Positions 1 to 9,403 are shown, counted from the stretch's first letter. The stretch is 63,132 bases of DNA from Jongsikchunia kroppenstedtii DSM 45133 (GCF_000380485.1 NZ_AQYG01000033.1:1-63132); one strand, 5' to 3'. The notes: generated from the letters alone by a model not told the origin. Numbers and translations: made by a program.

Positions 1-92
1 AGGTAACGGTCGCCGACGCGCTCACGCAGCAGCAGCACCGGCTGATTCTGTGGCGCTTCGACCCGGATTCCGACAACACGCATCTCGCCCAT
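1..92 (-). CDS. Bifunctional nuclease family protein (DUF151), N-terminal fragment
   Basis: Only the first ~30 codons are inside the window; the rest lies beyond base 1. The ATG is at 92 and the protein begins MGEMRVVGIRVEAPQNQPV, followed by a VLLLRE stretch. This is the conserved opening of the actinobacterial DUF151 family (M. tuberculosis Rv1829). Family members are described as bifunctional nucleases, but the role in this group is poorly defined. It is the downstream neighbour of the MerR gene on the same strand, as in mycobacteria. Confidence 0.85.
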   Translation of the reverse strand, partial: MGEMRVVGIRVEAPQNQPVLLLRERVGDRY

Positions 93-120
93 CGCAGTCT
101 CCCTCGCTCGCGAGTCGCCT

Positions 121-870
121 CTAATCCAATACGTCGCGGACCGCGGCCTTCACCAACTGCGTATGCAGAGTGACCGACAGCGCCGCAATCTCCCTAATCA
201 GTTCCTCGGCTCCCTCCCCCGAGCCGGTCCCCTTGCCCTTGGCGATCGGGTTCGCGATCTGCCCAACCAGGCCGGCCTCGCGGTCGGCCGACACCTTGAA
301 GGCCCGCAGGTGCCGGGTCTCCAGACCGTAATCGGCCAGTGCCGCAGCGGCTTCGACCAATGCCGCGGCGTCCTCGTCGAAGTATCCGCCCGGGCCCGGA
401 GTCAACAGGCCGCCGCGCTGCAATTCGAGGATGAACGCCGAATCGACGCCGGTCCGCTCGATCAGCGTGTCGCGGCTGATCCGGCCGCCGGTCGCCGAGA
501 AGTCGGTGGCCGGGGCCACCCACGACTTCACCGACGAGAGCAGGCGGGTGTTCGATCCGGGCTGCTCGCCGCGATCGATCGCGTCGAGCTGCTCCTTGAT
601 GACCTTCAGCGGCAGATAGCGATCGCGCTGTGCGGTGAGCACGAAACGCAGTCGCTCACAGTCGTGCTCGCTGAATCGGCGGTAGCCCGACGGCGAGCGC
701 TCCGGGCAGATCAGCCCCTCGGTTTCGAGGAACCGGATCTTCGAGATCGTGATCTCGGGAAACTCCGGCCGCAGCAGTTCGAGCACCGCGCCGATCGACT
801 TGGGCGAGGATGCGCCACCGGCGCGCTTCGCGCCGGTCCGATCTGATCGGGCGGACCCAGGGGACGTCAC
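121..870 (-). CDS. MerR-family transcriptional regulator (Rv1828-like)
   Basis: A 249-residue protein. A MerR-type winged helix lies at about residues 24-95, with the typical SKIRFLETEGL and SGYRRF segments. A longer C-terminal part follows, with no metal-binding cysteines visible. It matches the Rv1828 type of regulator that sits beside garA and the DUF151 gene in mycobacteria. Its GTG start (868-870) overlaps the TGA of garA, so the two are probably co-translated. What it senses and which genes it controls cannot be read from the sequence. Confidence 0.9.
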   Translation of the reverse strand: MTSPGSARSDRTGAKRAGGASSPKSIGAVLELLRPEFPEITISKIRFLETEGLICPERSPSGYRRFSEHDCERLRFVLTAQRDRYLPLKVIKEQLDAIDRGEQPGSNTRLLSSVKSWVAPATDFSATGGRISRDTLIERTGVDSAFILELQRGGLLTPGPGGYFDEDAAALVEAAAALADYGLETRHLRAFKVSADREAGLVGQIANPIAKGKGTGSGEGAEELIREIAALSVTLHTQLVKAAVRDVLD

Positions 871-1337
871 TTGCCGGCGGCGTCGCTGTCGGATGGGCCG
901 GTGAGGAACACCAACCGGAATTTGCCGATCTGCACCTCGTCGCCATTGGCGAGCGATGCCGAATCGACCGGCTCGCGGTTGACGTAGGTGCCGTTCAGGC
1001 TGCCCACATCCACTACCTGGAAATCGTTCTCGCCCAACCGGAACTCCGCGTGCCGACGACTGACGGTGACGTCGTCGAGGAAGATGTCCGAGTCGGGGTG
1101 GCGCCCCGCGGAGGTGGTCGCCTGATCCAGGAGGAATCGCGAACCGGCGTTCGGGCCACGCTTGACGACGAGCAACGCGGTTCCCGGCTGCAGGCGCTCG
1201 ACGCCGGTGTCAGCCGGCTCGGCGGCCGAACCGCTGGGTGCTTCCATCTCCTTGAGGATGTCGGCACGGAACACCGAGGTGGTCTCCACCGGTGCGGCCA
1301 GGTCCTGGTCCTGGTCGTCGTTCGCGTTGTCGCTCAC
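867..1337 (-). CDS. garA: GarA, FHA-domain regulator of glutamate/2-oxoglutarate metabolism
   Basis: A 156-residue protein with an N-terminal ETTSVFR motif (Thr19-Thr20) and a C-terminal FHA domain from about residue 50 (GRHPDSDIFLDD, SRRHAEF, GSLNGTYVN). In mycobacteria the equivalent threonines are phosphorylated by PknG and PknB. The phosphorylated tail then binds the protein's own FHA domain, releasing 2-oxoglutarate dehydrogenase and glutamate dehydrogenase. All key residues are present. The start is GTG behind GGAGAAGTA. Downstream it overlaps the MerR gene; upstream is gcvH, with a ~160-base gap. Confidence 0.97.
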   Translation of the reverse strand: MSDNANDDQDQDLAAPVETTSVFRADILKEMEAPSGSAAEPADTGVERLQPGTALLVVKRGPNAGSRFLLDQATTSAGRHPDSDIFLDDVTVSRRHAEFRLGENDFQVVDVGSLNGTYVNREPVDSASLANGDEVQIGKFRLVFLTGPSDSDAAGK

Positions 1338-1472
1338 TACTTCTCCTTCATCGTCGAACCAGCTCGTGAACTGCGGTTCACTCGCTGCGCTCCCGGTGCC
1401 GAACTCCCGTGGGTGGCCCGCTCAGGTGTTCCTAAACCGTACCCCGTGCCGGCGCGGTGGCGCACAGCCGGA

Positions 1473-1497
1473 GGAAACTAACTCCGGGAAACTAACT
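1473..1497. repeat. 11-bp direct repeat with 14-bp period between gcvH and garA
   Basis: GGAAACTAACT occurs at 1473-1483 and again at 1487-1497, separated by three bases. It ends immediately beside the gcvH stop codon, at the start of the ~160-base leader region of garA. It could be a regulator site for garA or the trace of a small duplication. Nothing else in this gap looks like a gene. Confidence 0.5.
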
Positions 1498-1902
1498 TCA
1501 GTCTTCGGTGATCGCGCGGTAGCCGGCGGCGTCCAGCATTCCGCCCAGCGCCGCATCCAGCGCGTCGGCGGAGCTCACCGTGATGTCGACCAGCCAGCCG
1601 GCACCGTAGGCATCCGAATTCACCTTCTCCGGCGCCGATTCGAGCGCCTCGTTGACGGCGGATACGGCACCGTTCAGCGGCCCGAAGATGTCGGACACGC
1701 TCTTGGTGGACTCCACCTCGGCGAACGACTCGCCGGTCACCACATCGTCGCCGACGGCCGGCAGCTGCACGAACACCACATCGCCCAGCTGACCCTGCGC
1801 GTAGTCGGTAATACCCACTCGCACAACGGTATCGCCCGTCCGCTGCACCCATTCGTGCTCGGCGGTGTAACGCAGGTCATCCGGAACTGCGGAGTCACTC
1901 AT
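1498..1902 (-). CDS. gcvH: Glycine cleavage system H protein
   Basis: A 134-residue lipoyl carrier that shuttles the aminomethyl group between the P, T and L proteins of the glycine cleavage system. The lipoylation site is Lys67 in the ESTKSVSD motif, and the YTAEHEWV opening is typical. The length is normal for the family. The ATG start at 1902 follows a GAAGGG ribosome site. It lies between pgsA and garA as in M. tuberculosis (Rv1826). Genes for the other cleavage proteins are not in the window. Confidence 0.97.
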   Translation of the reverse strand: MSDSAVPDDLRYTAEHEWVQRTGDTVVRVGITDYAQGQLGDVVFVQLPAVGDDVVTGESFAEVESTKSVSDIFGPLNGAVSAVNEALESAPEKVNSDAYGAGWLVDITVSSADALDAALGGMLDAAGYRAITED

Positions 1903-1950
1903 ATGTGCACCCTTCGGCTCAGTTGAAAGGGAAACTTTAGCGGTCGCGAT

Positions 1951-2553
1951 TCACCTGACAGCAGGCAGCCTACGCATCACGAGCCAGGTCTGGACCCAGT
2001 ACAGCCCGAACGACCACACGTACATGCCGACGCCCCAGATGAGAAACGCCCAGCCGATGGGATACACGATGTCACCGATGGTCGTATCGGTGTGTCCGGC
2101 GAGGATCAGCGGGAAGCCCGACATCAGGGCGAACGTCGCCGCCTTGCCGATGTAGAGCACCGGCAGCGCCGTCAGCCCGCGGGTGCGCAGCAACGGCGCC
2201 GATGCGAGCAGCAGCAGGTCACGACCGATCAACAGGCCAATCACCCACCACGGCACCATCTCCCGGATACCCATGCCGATCGGGATCACGATCATGTACA
2301 GCCGGTCGGCGGCCGGGTCGAGCAGCGCGCCGAGCTTCGACGACTGTCCCATTAGGCGGGCGATCTTGCCGTCCGCCCAATCCGACAGGCCGGAGAAGAA
2401 CAGGATCGCAAAAGCCCAGCCATCGGACTTGAGCCCGAGCAGCACCCATACGAACACCGGCACCAGGGCCAACCGGGCCGCGCTCAGCGCGTTGGGCACA
2501 GTAAAAATCCGATTGCTCGGAACCTGTTCGTCCACCGGGACCGTCTCGTTCAC
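1951..2553 (-). CDS. pgsA: CDP-alcohol phosphatidyltransferase (PgsA type)
   Basis: A 200-residue integral membrane enzyme. The family signature D-x2-DG-x2-AR-x8-G-x3-D-x3-D is complete: SDWADGKIAR, then G, D and D at the right spacing. Such enzymes transfer a phosphatidyl group from CDP-diacylglycerol to an alcohol such as glycerol-3-phosphate. Position and sequence match Rv1822 (PgsA2), but the acceptor cannot be fixed from sequence. I start at GTG 2553 because GGTGAGGGG lies just upstream. An in-frame start at 2607 would overlap the end of secA2. Confidence 0.9.
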   Translation of the reverse strand: MNETVPVDEQVPSNRIFTVPNALSAARLALVPVFVWVLLGLKSDGWAFAILFFSGLSDWADGKIARLMGQSSKLGALLDPAADRLYMIVIPIGMGIREMVPWWVIGLLIGRDLLLLASAPLLRTRGLTALPVLYIGKAATFALMSGFPLILAGHTDTTIGDIVYPIGWAFLIWGVGMYVWSFGLYWVQTWLVMRRLPAVR

Positions 2554-2566
2554 CCGAAGATGCCCC

Positions 2567-5149
2567 TCACCGGAAGATGCCGATGATCCCCTGCAGCGCC
2601 TTGGCACCGCCCGAGCTGAACGGGTTGTCGTGGACCATGTAGGTCCACGTGGTGGTCGAGCGCCGCAGATCCGCAGCCTCCAGATCGGCGCCGTCGTTGG
2701 TGATCGTCACCTCACGAAAGGTCTTGCGCGCCTTGGTGATCGCTTCTTCGGGCAGATTCGCGAACTCGTCCAGGATCAGCTTGTGGAACTCGTCGAGCGG
2801 GCTCTCACGACCGATCGACCGCAGGTGGATGCTCGCCCGAACATCGGAGACGAAGGCGAGATGGTCGGCCCAGGCGCGGTCCAGGTGGTACAGCACGATC
2901 TCCCGAGCCGCCTGCTCGAGCACCTCCGGCCGCACCGGCTCGTCCGGCGGCGGAGCCAGCTTGTCCTCGTCGGCCTTTTCAGCGTCGGCCTTGTCAACGT
3001 CAGCCTTGTCAGCGTCAGCCTTGTCAGCGTCAGCCTCGTCTGCGGCCGGCTTTTCGGCATCGGCCTTGTCGTCATCGGCCTTTTCCGCGTCAGCCTTCTC
3101 GGCATCGGCCGAATCCGCCGCCGAATCCGCTTCTGGCGCTTCGTCTTCGTCGTCCTCGGTCCATTCACCGATCAACTGCTGATAGCGCTTGCTCTCGCTC
3201 TCCTTGAGCTCGGCGATCGCGATGTCGGTGGTCAGCACCTCCATCCGGCGCGCCACGACGATGTCGCGCTGCTGGTTGACCAGCTGGTTGTAGCGCCAGG
3301 TGTTGGCATGCAGCTCGAGCATGATGCCCTCGGCCACGCGCTGCGCCTGCTCGATCAGGTCGATGCCCTTCTGCCCCATCGAGCCGTCCTCATTCGGGCT
3401 CTCCGGATCCTTCTTCAACGCAAGGTTCTTGGTGACCAGCGGGTCCTCGATGCTGGAGAAGAACACCGACCGGCCCGGATCGCCCTGGCGGCCGGCACGC
3501 CCGCGCAACTGATTGTCCAGCCGGGCGGTGTCGTAGCGGCCGGTACCGACCACGCAGAGCCCGCCGAGCTCGACGACGTCGTCCCGCGCTGTGGTCGATT
3601 CATGATGCGACGAGCCGCCCGACTCGCCCTGCGAACCGCCGAGCTTGATGTCGGTACCGCGGCCGGCCATCTGCGTCGACACGGTGACCGCACCGCGGGC
3701 GCCGGCCTCCGCGATGATCTCGGCTTCCTCGGCGTCGTTCTTCGCGTTCAGCACGACGCATTCGACGCCCGCGCGACCCAGGTGGTGCGCCAGCTCCTCC
3801 GACTCGGCGACGTCGTGGGTGCCGATCAGCACCGGCTGACCGGTCTCATGGATCTCCTTGACGAACTCCACGATCGCGTCGACCTTGTGCAACTTGTTGT
3901 CGTACACCCGGTCCGGCTCGTCCTCGCGGATGTTCGGGGTGTTCGGCGGGATCTCCGAGACGCGGAGCTCATAGAACTGGCGCAGCTGTTCGCCGGCGGC
4001 CAGCGCGGTACCGGTCATGCCGCAGACCTTCGGGTAGCGCCCGATCAGCGCCTGCACGGTGATCGTGTCGATGACCTCACCCGAATCGGTCTGTGCCAGA
4101 CCCTCTTTCAGCTCGACCGCCGCCTGCAGGCCATCCGGCCAGCGCTGCAGCTGCGCGATCCGGCCGCGCGAGGCATTGATCAGGTGCACGCCGCCGTCAC
4201 GGACGATGTAATGCACATCCCGCTCGACCAGCAGGTGGGCATGCATCGCGATGTTGACGTGGACGAGCGTGGTGCCGACATGTTCCTCGTCGTACAGGTT
4301 GATGCCGCCGAGCTCGGCCTCGATGAATTCCGCACCCTCGTCGGTGAGGAAGACGTTGCGGCCCTCCGTATCGATTTCATAGTGCGGCTTCTGCAGCTTG
4401 GCGACGGCGTCGTGGATGGCCGAATCGGTCACCTCGCCCGGCGCCGACCCCGCCAGGATCAACGGGATCAGCGCCTCGTCGACGAGGACCGAATCCGCCT
4501 CGTCGATGATCGCGACATCGGGCGTCGGTGACAGCAGTTCGTCGGCGGTCGTCACGAGCTGATCGCGCAGCACGTCGAAGCCGATCTCGTTGACCGAGCC
4601 GTAGGTGATGTCGGAGCCGTAGGCCGCGCGCCGCTGCTCGGCGGTCGAATCCTCGTGCACGAACCCCGAACTGATCTTGAAGATGTCGAACAGCGGTTTC
4701 ATCCACTCGGCGTCGCGCTGGGCGAGGTAGTCGTTCACCGAGATGACATGCACCTGGTGGCCCTGCAGCACATAGCCGACGGCCGCGATCGCGCCGGCCA
4801 GCGTCTTGCCCTCACCGGTGGCCATCTCGATGACATCGCCTTCGAGGAGTCGCAGCGCGCCCTGCAACTGCACGTCGAACGGCCGCATGTCCAGCGAACG
4901 GTCGGCGGCCTCGCGGGCCATCGCCAGGAATCGGGCCTGCCCGTCCTCGGTCGCGACGTCCAGCCCCTCGGCCTCCTTGGCGATGTCGGCATCGGAAAGC
5001 TCCGAGGCCCAGTCCTCATGGGACGCCGCCGCGTCGATGAGGGCGATCGACTTCTTCTGGTTGCGCGACGATTGCGCACCCAGCATCCGCCACATGCTGT
5101 TGGTCAGCTTTCCCACCGGGGAAGACTCCTCTTCATCCTGGCCGCTCAC
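2567..5149 (-). CDS. secA2: Accessory Sec translocase ATPase SecA2
   Basis: An 860-residue SecA-family motor for the accessory Sec export pathway of mycolic-acid bacteria. Walker A is TGEGKT (111-116), the DEAD box is at 216-219 (IDEADS), and the helicase II region contains [12 protein letters not shown] and [13 protein letters not shown]. It has the short SecA2-type ending (STTTWTYMV) and lacks the metal-binding SecB-docking tail of SecA1. It is about 50 residues longer than the ~808-residue M. tuberculosis protein, explained by an Asp/Glu/Lys/Ala-rich insertion at about residues 665-735. The GTG start at 5149 is accepted because upstream DNA shows no better start. Confidence 0.95.
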   Translation of the reverse strand: MSGQDEEESSPVGKLTNSMWRMLGAQSSRNQKKSIALIDAAASHEDWASELSDADIAKEAEGLDVATEDGQARFLAMAREAADRSLDMRPFDVQLQGALRLLEGDVIEMATGEGKTLAGAIAAVGYVLQGHQVHVISVNDYLAQRDAEWMKPLFDIFKISSGFVHEDSTAEQRRAAYGSDITYGSVNEIGFDVLRDQLVTTADELLSPTPDVAIIDEADSVLVDEALIPLILAGSAPGEVTDSAIHDAVAKLQKPHYEIDTEGRNVFLTDEGAEFIEAELGGINLYDEEHVGTTLVHVNIAMHAHLLVERDVHYIVRDGGVHLINASRGRIAQLQRWPDGLQAAVELKEGLAQTDSGEVIDTITVQALIGRYPKVCGMTGTALAAGEQLRQFYELRVSEIPPNTPNIREDEPDRVYDNKLHKVDAIVEFVKEIHETGQPVLIGTHDVAESEELAHHLGRAGVECVVLNAKNDAEEAEIIAEAGARGAVTVSTQMAGRGTDIKLGGSQGESGGSSHHESTTARDDVVELGGLCVVGTGRYDTARLDNQLRGRAGRQGDPGRSVFFSSIEDPLVTKNLALKKDPESPNEDGSMGQKGIDLIEQAQRVAEGIMLELHANTWRYNQLVNQQRDIVVARRMEVLTTDIAIAELKESESKRYQQLIGEWTEDDEDEAPEADSAADSADAEKADAEKADDDKADAEKPAADEADADKADADKADVDKADAEKADEDKLAPPPDEPVRPEVLEQAAREIVLYHLDRAWADHLAFVSDVRASIHLRSIGRESPLDEFHKLILDEFANLPEEAITKARKTFREVTITNDGADLEAADLRRSTTTWTYMVHDNPFSSGGAKALQGIIGIFR
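2961..3120 (-). repeat. In-frame 15-bp tandem repeats inside secA2 (D-K-A-D-A type)
   Basis: The plus strand reads GTCAGCCTTGTCAGC-like units every 15 bases, nearly identical at 2990-3045 and more diverged at the flanks. Translated on the minus strand they give repeated [10 protein letters not shown] and ADADK pentamers. Because the unit is a multiple of three, copy-number changes would keep the frame. The segment is a hydrophilic, charged linker placed before the conserved [11 protein letters not shown] part of the helical scaffold. Confidence 0.85.
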
Positions 5150-5191
5150 GCGACGGGCCGTCGCGTCTACCGTACGCGGAGGGTCGATGCG

Positions 5192-5767
5192 TCAGTCGAT
5201 GATCCCGGCCGCGACGGCCGCCGCGCGATAGGCGTCAGCCAGGGAGTCGACGGTCTCGTGCGCGTTGAGTCCGCTCGGATTGGGCAGCACCCACAGCTGG
5301 GCGCCGTGCAGATCGGCCGGCTGCCGCCCCTGCTTGGCGCCGCGGATGCCGAAGGCCGTCCGATACGCGGTGATCCCCAGTACCGCCACCACGGTCGGAT
5401 GCAGCCGCTCGACCAGCGCATTCAGCCGCTCCCCGCCGGCCCGCAGTTCGGCGCCGGTGAGCTCGTCGGCCTTGGCGGTCGCGCGGGGCGCCAGATTGGT
5501 GATGCCGACCCCGCGGTCGAGCAGTTCGTGCCGGTCCGCGTCGTCCATCCCGGCGGTGGCGTCGAACGTCCGGCTGACGATGCCGGCCCGGGCGAGCGCG
5601 GGATAGAAGCGATTGCCCGGACGCGCGAAATGCGCGCCCGTCGCCGCCGTCCACAGGCCCGGATTGATGCCGACGATGAGCAATCGGCACTGCCACGCGC
5701 CCTCACCCAGCAGGTCCGGCACCGTGGCGTCGGCGTACGCGGCGAGTTCTTCACGGGTGAATCCCAT
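5192..5767 (-). CDS. mug: G/U mismatch-specific uracil-DNA glycosylase (Mug family)
   Basis: A 191-residue DNA repair glycosylase that removes uracil or ethenocytosine opposite guanine. The active-site motif GINPGL (about 33-38) carries the Asn characteristic of the Mug/TDG group, and the minor-groove loop appears as NPSGLNAH near the C-terminus. The length is normal. It lies on the same strand as ligB with a 26-base gap, so a small base-repair operon is plausible. Confidence 0.93.
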   Translation of the reverse strand: MGFTREELAAYADATVPDLLGEGAWQCRLLIVGINPGLWTAATGAHFARPGNRFYPALARAGIVSRTFDATAGMDDADRHELLDRGVGITNLAPRATAKADELTGAELRAGGERLNALVERLHPTVVAVLGITAYRTAFGIRGAKQGRQPADLHGAQLWVLPNPSGLNAHETVDSLADAYRAAAVAAGIID

Positions 5768-5768
5768 C

Positions 5769-5797
5769 AGCTGAATCTAGCCATGAGCTGAATCTAG
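5769..5797. repeat. 12-bp direct repeat across the mug-ligB gap and the ligB stop
   Basis: AGCTGAATCTAG occurs at 5769-5780 and 5786-5797 with CCATG between, giving a 17-bp period. The ligB stop codon lies inside the copy at 5786-5797, and the other copy holds a second in-line TAG. It looks like a small recent tandem duplication. Confidence 0.6.
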
Positions 5798-7362
5798 TTG
5801 GCCCGCTTGGGGAGCAACGCCCGTACCGCGTCGATGGTGTCGGCGTCCGCGGCCGTCCGGTCGGGTCGATACCGGACCACCCGGGCGAATCGCAGCGCGA
5901 CGCCACCCGGATACCGGCGACTGACCTGGACGCCGTCCAGCGCGATCTCCACGACCAGCTCCGGGCGCAGCCACACCACATGTCCCGACTCGCTGGGGTC
6001 GCGCGCGTAGTCGGGAAAGGTGTCGGTCTGCCAGCGCAGCAGCGCATCCGTGAGGCCCTTGAACGTCTTACCGACCATGATGGGGTCGCCGCCGTCCGGG
6101 TCGCGGGCGCCGAGATGCAGATTGGACAGCAGTCCCGTCCGTCGGCCCGACCCCCATTCGGCCGCCAGCACGACGAGATCGAGCGTGTGCACCGGCTTGA
6201 TCTTCTGCCAGCCCTTGCCGCGCCGGCCCGCCTCGTAGGCGGTGTCCAGGCCCTTGAGCATGATGCCCTCGTGGCCGTCCGCGAGCGCCGACCGCAACTG
6301 CCCCGAAATCTGCGCCTCGGCGTCGGCCGTCGCGGCCGAAATCGTCACGGCCGGAATGCGATGCGCCGCCGCGACGGCGTCGAGCGCGTCCAGGCGTTCG
6401 GACAGCGGACGATCGATCAGGTCGACCCCGTCGCGATGCAGGCAATCGAAGAAATACGGCCGCAACACCTCTGCGGCATCGGATCCGTTCGCGCTGCCGA
6501 ACCGGCTCATCGTCTCCTGGAACGGCCGAGGCCGGCCCGCATCGTCGAGCGCCAGCGTCTCGCCGTCGAGCACCACCGACGTCACCGGCAACGTCAGCAC
6601 CTGCTCGACGATCTCCGGCACCCGGGCGGTCACATCCGCCAGCGTCCGGGTGAATACCCATACCCGATCATCGTTGCGGTGCACCTGAATTCGGGCGCCG
6701 TCGAACTTGAACTCGGCGCTCATCGGGCCGCCGAGCGATTCGAGGGCGGCCGATACCGAGCCGGCCGGGGATGCCAGCATCGGCCGCAGCGGCCGGCCGA
6801 CCTCCAGTCCCACCGCGGACAACGCGTCGACTCCGCCGGCGCGGGCGGTCGCCGCGGTATGCGCCAGCGACCCGCTCAGCATCAGCGCCCGCCGCACCGC
6901 CGCGGCCGGGACCGTGGTCGAGCTCGCGATCGCCTCGACCATCACCCCCTCGAGTGCGCCCTGGCGCAGCTCCCCGAGCATCAACTGAATCAGGAAACGT
7001 TGTTCGGCGGCGGTGGCCTGCCCGAGCAGGCCGTCGATCACCGCGGCGCGCTGCGATTGCGAGCCGGCGCCGGAGATCGCCGCGATATCGGCGAACGCCG
7101 CGTCGACCGCGGCGACAGTGAGGGTGTCGACCTCGGCCGGAGCATGCTCGCGGTCGATCAGCGAGCGCCAGCCGACACCGAGCCGACCGTGCCCGGTGTC
7201 GCCGGACAACCACGCCACCACCACCGGCAGTTCGGCGTCGCTCGCCCTGTCGAGCAGCGCGGCCAGCGCCGTGGTCTTGGCCAACCGGGATCGGGTGGCC
7301 GTCACCGCGGCTCCCGCCGCCACGACGTCGCGCAGCAGCAGCACCGACTCGGACGCAGGCAT
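5794..7362 (-). CDS. ligB: ATP-dependent DNA ligase LigB
   Basis: A 522-residue ATP-dependent ligase of the actinobacterial LigB type. An N-terminal DNA-binding domain is followed by the nucleotidyltransferase core, with adenylation Lys in motif I (KFDGARIQVH), motif III (YFFDCLH), motif IV (EGIMLKG) and motif V (WQKIKP). The OB domain follows. It seals nicks using ATP and is accessory to the NAD-dependent replicative ligase. The start is ATG at 7362. It is transcribed toward mug and is divergent from the F420-type oxidoreductase gene. Confidence 0.95.
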   Translation of the reverse strand: MPASESVLLLRDVVAAGAAVTATRSRLAKTTALAALLDRASDAELPVVVAWLSGDTGHGRLGVGWRSLIDREHAPAEVDTLTVAAVDAAFADIAAISGAGSQSQRAAVIDGLLGQATAAEQRFLIQLMLGELRQGALEGVMVEAIASSTTVPAAAVRRALMLSGSLAHTAATARAGGVDALSAVGLEVGRPLRPMLASPAGSVSAALESLGGPMSAEFKFDGARIQVHRNDDRVWVFTRTLADVTARVPEIVEQVLTLPVTSVVLDGETLALDDAGRPRPFQETMSRFGSANGSDAAEVLRPYFFDCLHRDGVDLIDRPLSERLDALDAVAAAHRIPAVTISAATADAEAQISGQLRSALADGHEGIMLKGLDTAYEAGRRGKGWQKIKPVHTLDLVVLAAEWGSGRRTGLLSNLHLGARDPDGGDPIMVGKTFKGLTDALLRWQTDTFPDYARDPSESGHVVWLRPELVVEIALDGVQVSRRYPGGVALRFARVVRYRPDRTAADADTIDAVRALLPKRAN

Positions 7363-7445
7363 GAAGCGAGGCTAGCCCACGGTAGGAGCCGAAAATGGTG
7401 CCCTGGGCGGACGACGACCCGTGCTCGTGGTTCTAGCGTCACATC

Positions 7446-7949
7446 ATGAGCAAGACCGAAAAGGATCTGTGGGTACGAGCACGAGCGCGACTGAACCACC
7501 TGGCGACCACTCGGTTCGGCGGCCCGGCGGCGGTGATCACCCGCTGGCATGCGCGCCATCCGAACAGCCTGTTGGCGCGCGCGTACACGCGGGTGTGGCT
7601 GTCCGCGCCGGTCCTCACGCTGACCGTTCGCGGCCGCAAATCCGGTCGGCCGCGGTCGGTCGCCCTGATGTCGGTCTTCCGCGGCGACGACGTCATCGTG
7701 ATCGCCGGCAACGCCGGGGCACCGGGCACGCCTGCGTGGTTTCTCAATCTGCGCGCGGCCGGCGAGGCCGACGTGGAGGTTCGCGGACACCGGTGGCCGG
7801 TCGAGTTCCGCGAGGTCAGCGACGCGCACGAGGCGGCAGAATGCAAAGAGATATTCGCGCGTGTATATCCGGGTATGCGGGTATATGAAGAACAAGCGGG
7901 CCGCTCGTTCCCCGTCGGCGTGCTGACACGGAAAGAGGTAGCCACCTGA
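7446..7949 (+). CDS. Nitroreductase/deazaflavin-dependent oxidoreductase family (DDN, DUF385)
   Basis: A 167-residue protein of the split-barrel deazaflavin-dependent nitroreductase family. Family features are LTVRGRKSGRPRSVALM and a WFLNLRAAGEADVEVRG block. Relatives use coenzyme F420 to reduce quinones or nitroaromatics. The substrate here is unknown, and F420 use is inferred from the family. Its TGA overlaps the ATG of the next gene (ATGA), so the two are probably co-translated. Confidence 0.88.
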   Translation: MSKTEKDLWVRARARLNHLATTRFGGPAAVITRWHARHPNSLLARAYTRVWLSAPVLTLTVRGRKSGRPRSVALMSVFRGDDVIVIAGNAGAPGTPAWFLNLRAAGEADVEVRGHRWPVEFREVSDAHEAAECKEIFARVYPGMRVYEEQAGRSFPVGVLTRKEVAT

Positions 7950-9403
7950 TGACCCGGATCGCAGACTTTCTCGCCACCGTCCCGACCGGCCTGTGGCTGG
8001 GTGGCACGCAGGTGCCGGCGACCAGCGGCGGAACGTTCGACGTATTCAATCCGGCGACCGAGGAGAAGCTGATCTCGGTCGCCGACGCGTCCGAGGCCGA
8101 CGGGCTGCTCGCCCTGTCGCAGGCGGCGGCCGCGCAGGCCGACTGGGCGGCGACCGCGCCGCGCACGCGTGCCGAGATCATCCGTCGCGCATGGGAATTG
8201 CTGATCGACCGCACCGACGACTTCGCCCTCGCGATGACGCTGGAAATGGGCAAGCCGCTGGCCGAGTCGACTGGCGAAGTCACCTACGGCGGCGAATTCC
8301 TGCGCTGGAACGCCGAGGAAGCGGTGCGGATCAACGGCCGCTACACCGCCTCGCCCACCGGAACCGGTCGAATCCTGGTGGCCCGCGCGCCGGTTGGTCC
8401 CTGCCTGGCGATCACCCCGTGGAACTTTCCGCTCGCGATGGGAACCCGCAAGATCGGCCCGGCGCTGGCCGCCGGCTGCACCATGATCGTCAAGCCGGCC
8501 GCCGAAACCCCGATCACCATGCAACTGCTGGGGCAGGTCTTCGCCGACGCCGGCCTGCCGCCCGGCGTGCTGTCGATCCTGCCCACCACCGATGCGGCCG
8601 GGCTCACCGATCCCCTCCTGGCCGACCCCCGGCTCCGCAAGCTCACCTTCACCGGTTCCACCGCGGTCGGCCGGCAGCTGCTGGCCGGCGCCGCGCCCCA
8701 TGTCCTTCGGACATCGATGGAGTTGGGCGGCAACGCACCGTTTCTCGTCTTCGACGACGCCGATATGGACGCCGCGATCGACGGCGCGATGGCCGCCAAG
8801 ATGCGCAACATCGGCGAGGCCTGCACCGCGGCCAACCGGTTCCACGTGCAGAACTCGGTTCGCGAGGTGTTCACGCAGCGTCTTGCCGACCGGATGGCAG
8901 AGCTGACGATCGGCAACGGGGTCGACGACGGCATCCAGGTCGGCCCGCTGATCAGCGAGAAGCAGCGCGACAAGGTGATCGAGCTGGTCGCCGATGCGGT
9001 CGACAAGGGCGCGACCATCGTCACCGGGGGTACGCCGATCGACGGGCCGGGCCACTTCTACCCGCCGACGGTGCTGGCCGACGTCTCCGCCGACGCCCGG
9101 ATTCTGCGCGAAGAAGTATTCGGTCCGGTCGCGGCGATCGTCGGGTTCGACACGGAGGCCGACGGCATCGCCGCCGCGAACGACACCGAGTACGGCCTCG
9201 CCGCGTTCTTCTATTCGCGGAGCCTCGACCGCGTCATGCGAGTCGGCGAAGCGCTCGAATCCGGCATGGTCGGCGTCAATCGCGGCGTCGTCTCGGATGT
9301 CGGCGCGCCGTTCGGCGGCGTCAAGGAATCGGGCATCGGCCGCGAGGCCGGGAGCGAAGGCATCGCCGAATACCTCGAGACCAAATATTTGGCCCTCCCC
9401 TAA
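7949..9403 (+). CDS. NAD(P)-dependent aldehyde dehydrogenase, succinate-semialdehyde type
   Basis: A 484-residue aldehyde dehydrogenase. The signature glutamate is Glu258 (MELGGN) and the catalytic cysteine is Cys292 (GEACTAANRF). The cofactor loop is FTGSTAVG and the N-terminal Rossmann part contains TPWNFPLA. Overall it resembles GabD/SSDH enzymes, which oxidise succinate semialdehyde to succinate. The exact aldehyde is not provable here, so no symbol is given. It is coupled to the preceding gene by a 1-base stop/start overlap. Confidence 0.85.
   Translation: MTRIADFLATVPTGLWLGGTQVPATSGGTFDVFNPATEEKLISVADASEADGLLALSQAAAAQADWAATAPRTRAEIIRRAWELLIDRTDDFALAMTLEMGKPLAESTGEVTYGGEFLRWNAEEAVRINGRYTASPTGTGRILVARAPVGPCLAITPWNFPLAMGTRKIGPALAAGCTMIVKPAAETPITMQLLGQVFADAGLPPGVLSILPTTDAAGLTDPLLADPRLRKLTFTGSTAVGRQLLAGAAPHVLRTSMELGGNAPFLVFDDADMDAAIDGAMAAKMRNIGEACTAANRFHVQNSVREVFTQRLADRMAELTIGNGVDDGIQVGPLISEKQRDKVIELVADAVDKGATIVTGGTPIDGPGHFYPPTVLADVSADARILREEVFGPVAAIVGFDTEADGIAAANDTEYGLAAFFYSRSLDRVMRVGEALESGMVGVNRGVVSDVGAPFGGVKESGIGREAGSEGIAEYLETKYLALP

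Noticed and set aside
2961-3120. CRISPR-like array
   Set aside because: The repeats are 15 bp, coding and without variable spacers.
2183-4531. A 782-codon plus-strand frame opposite secA2
   Set aside because: Its Leu/Val/Arg-rich repeats only mirror the secA2 minisatellite, and no family is recognisable.
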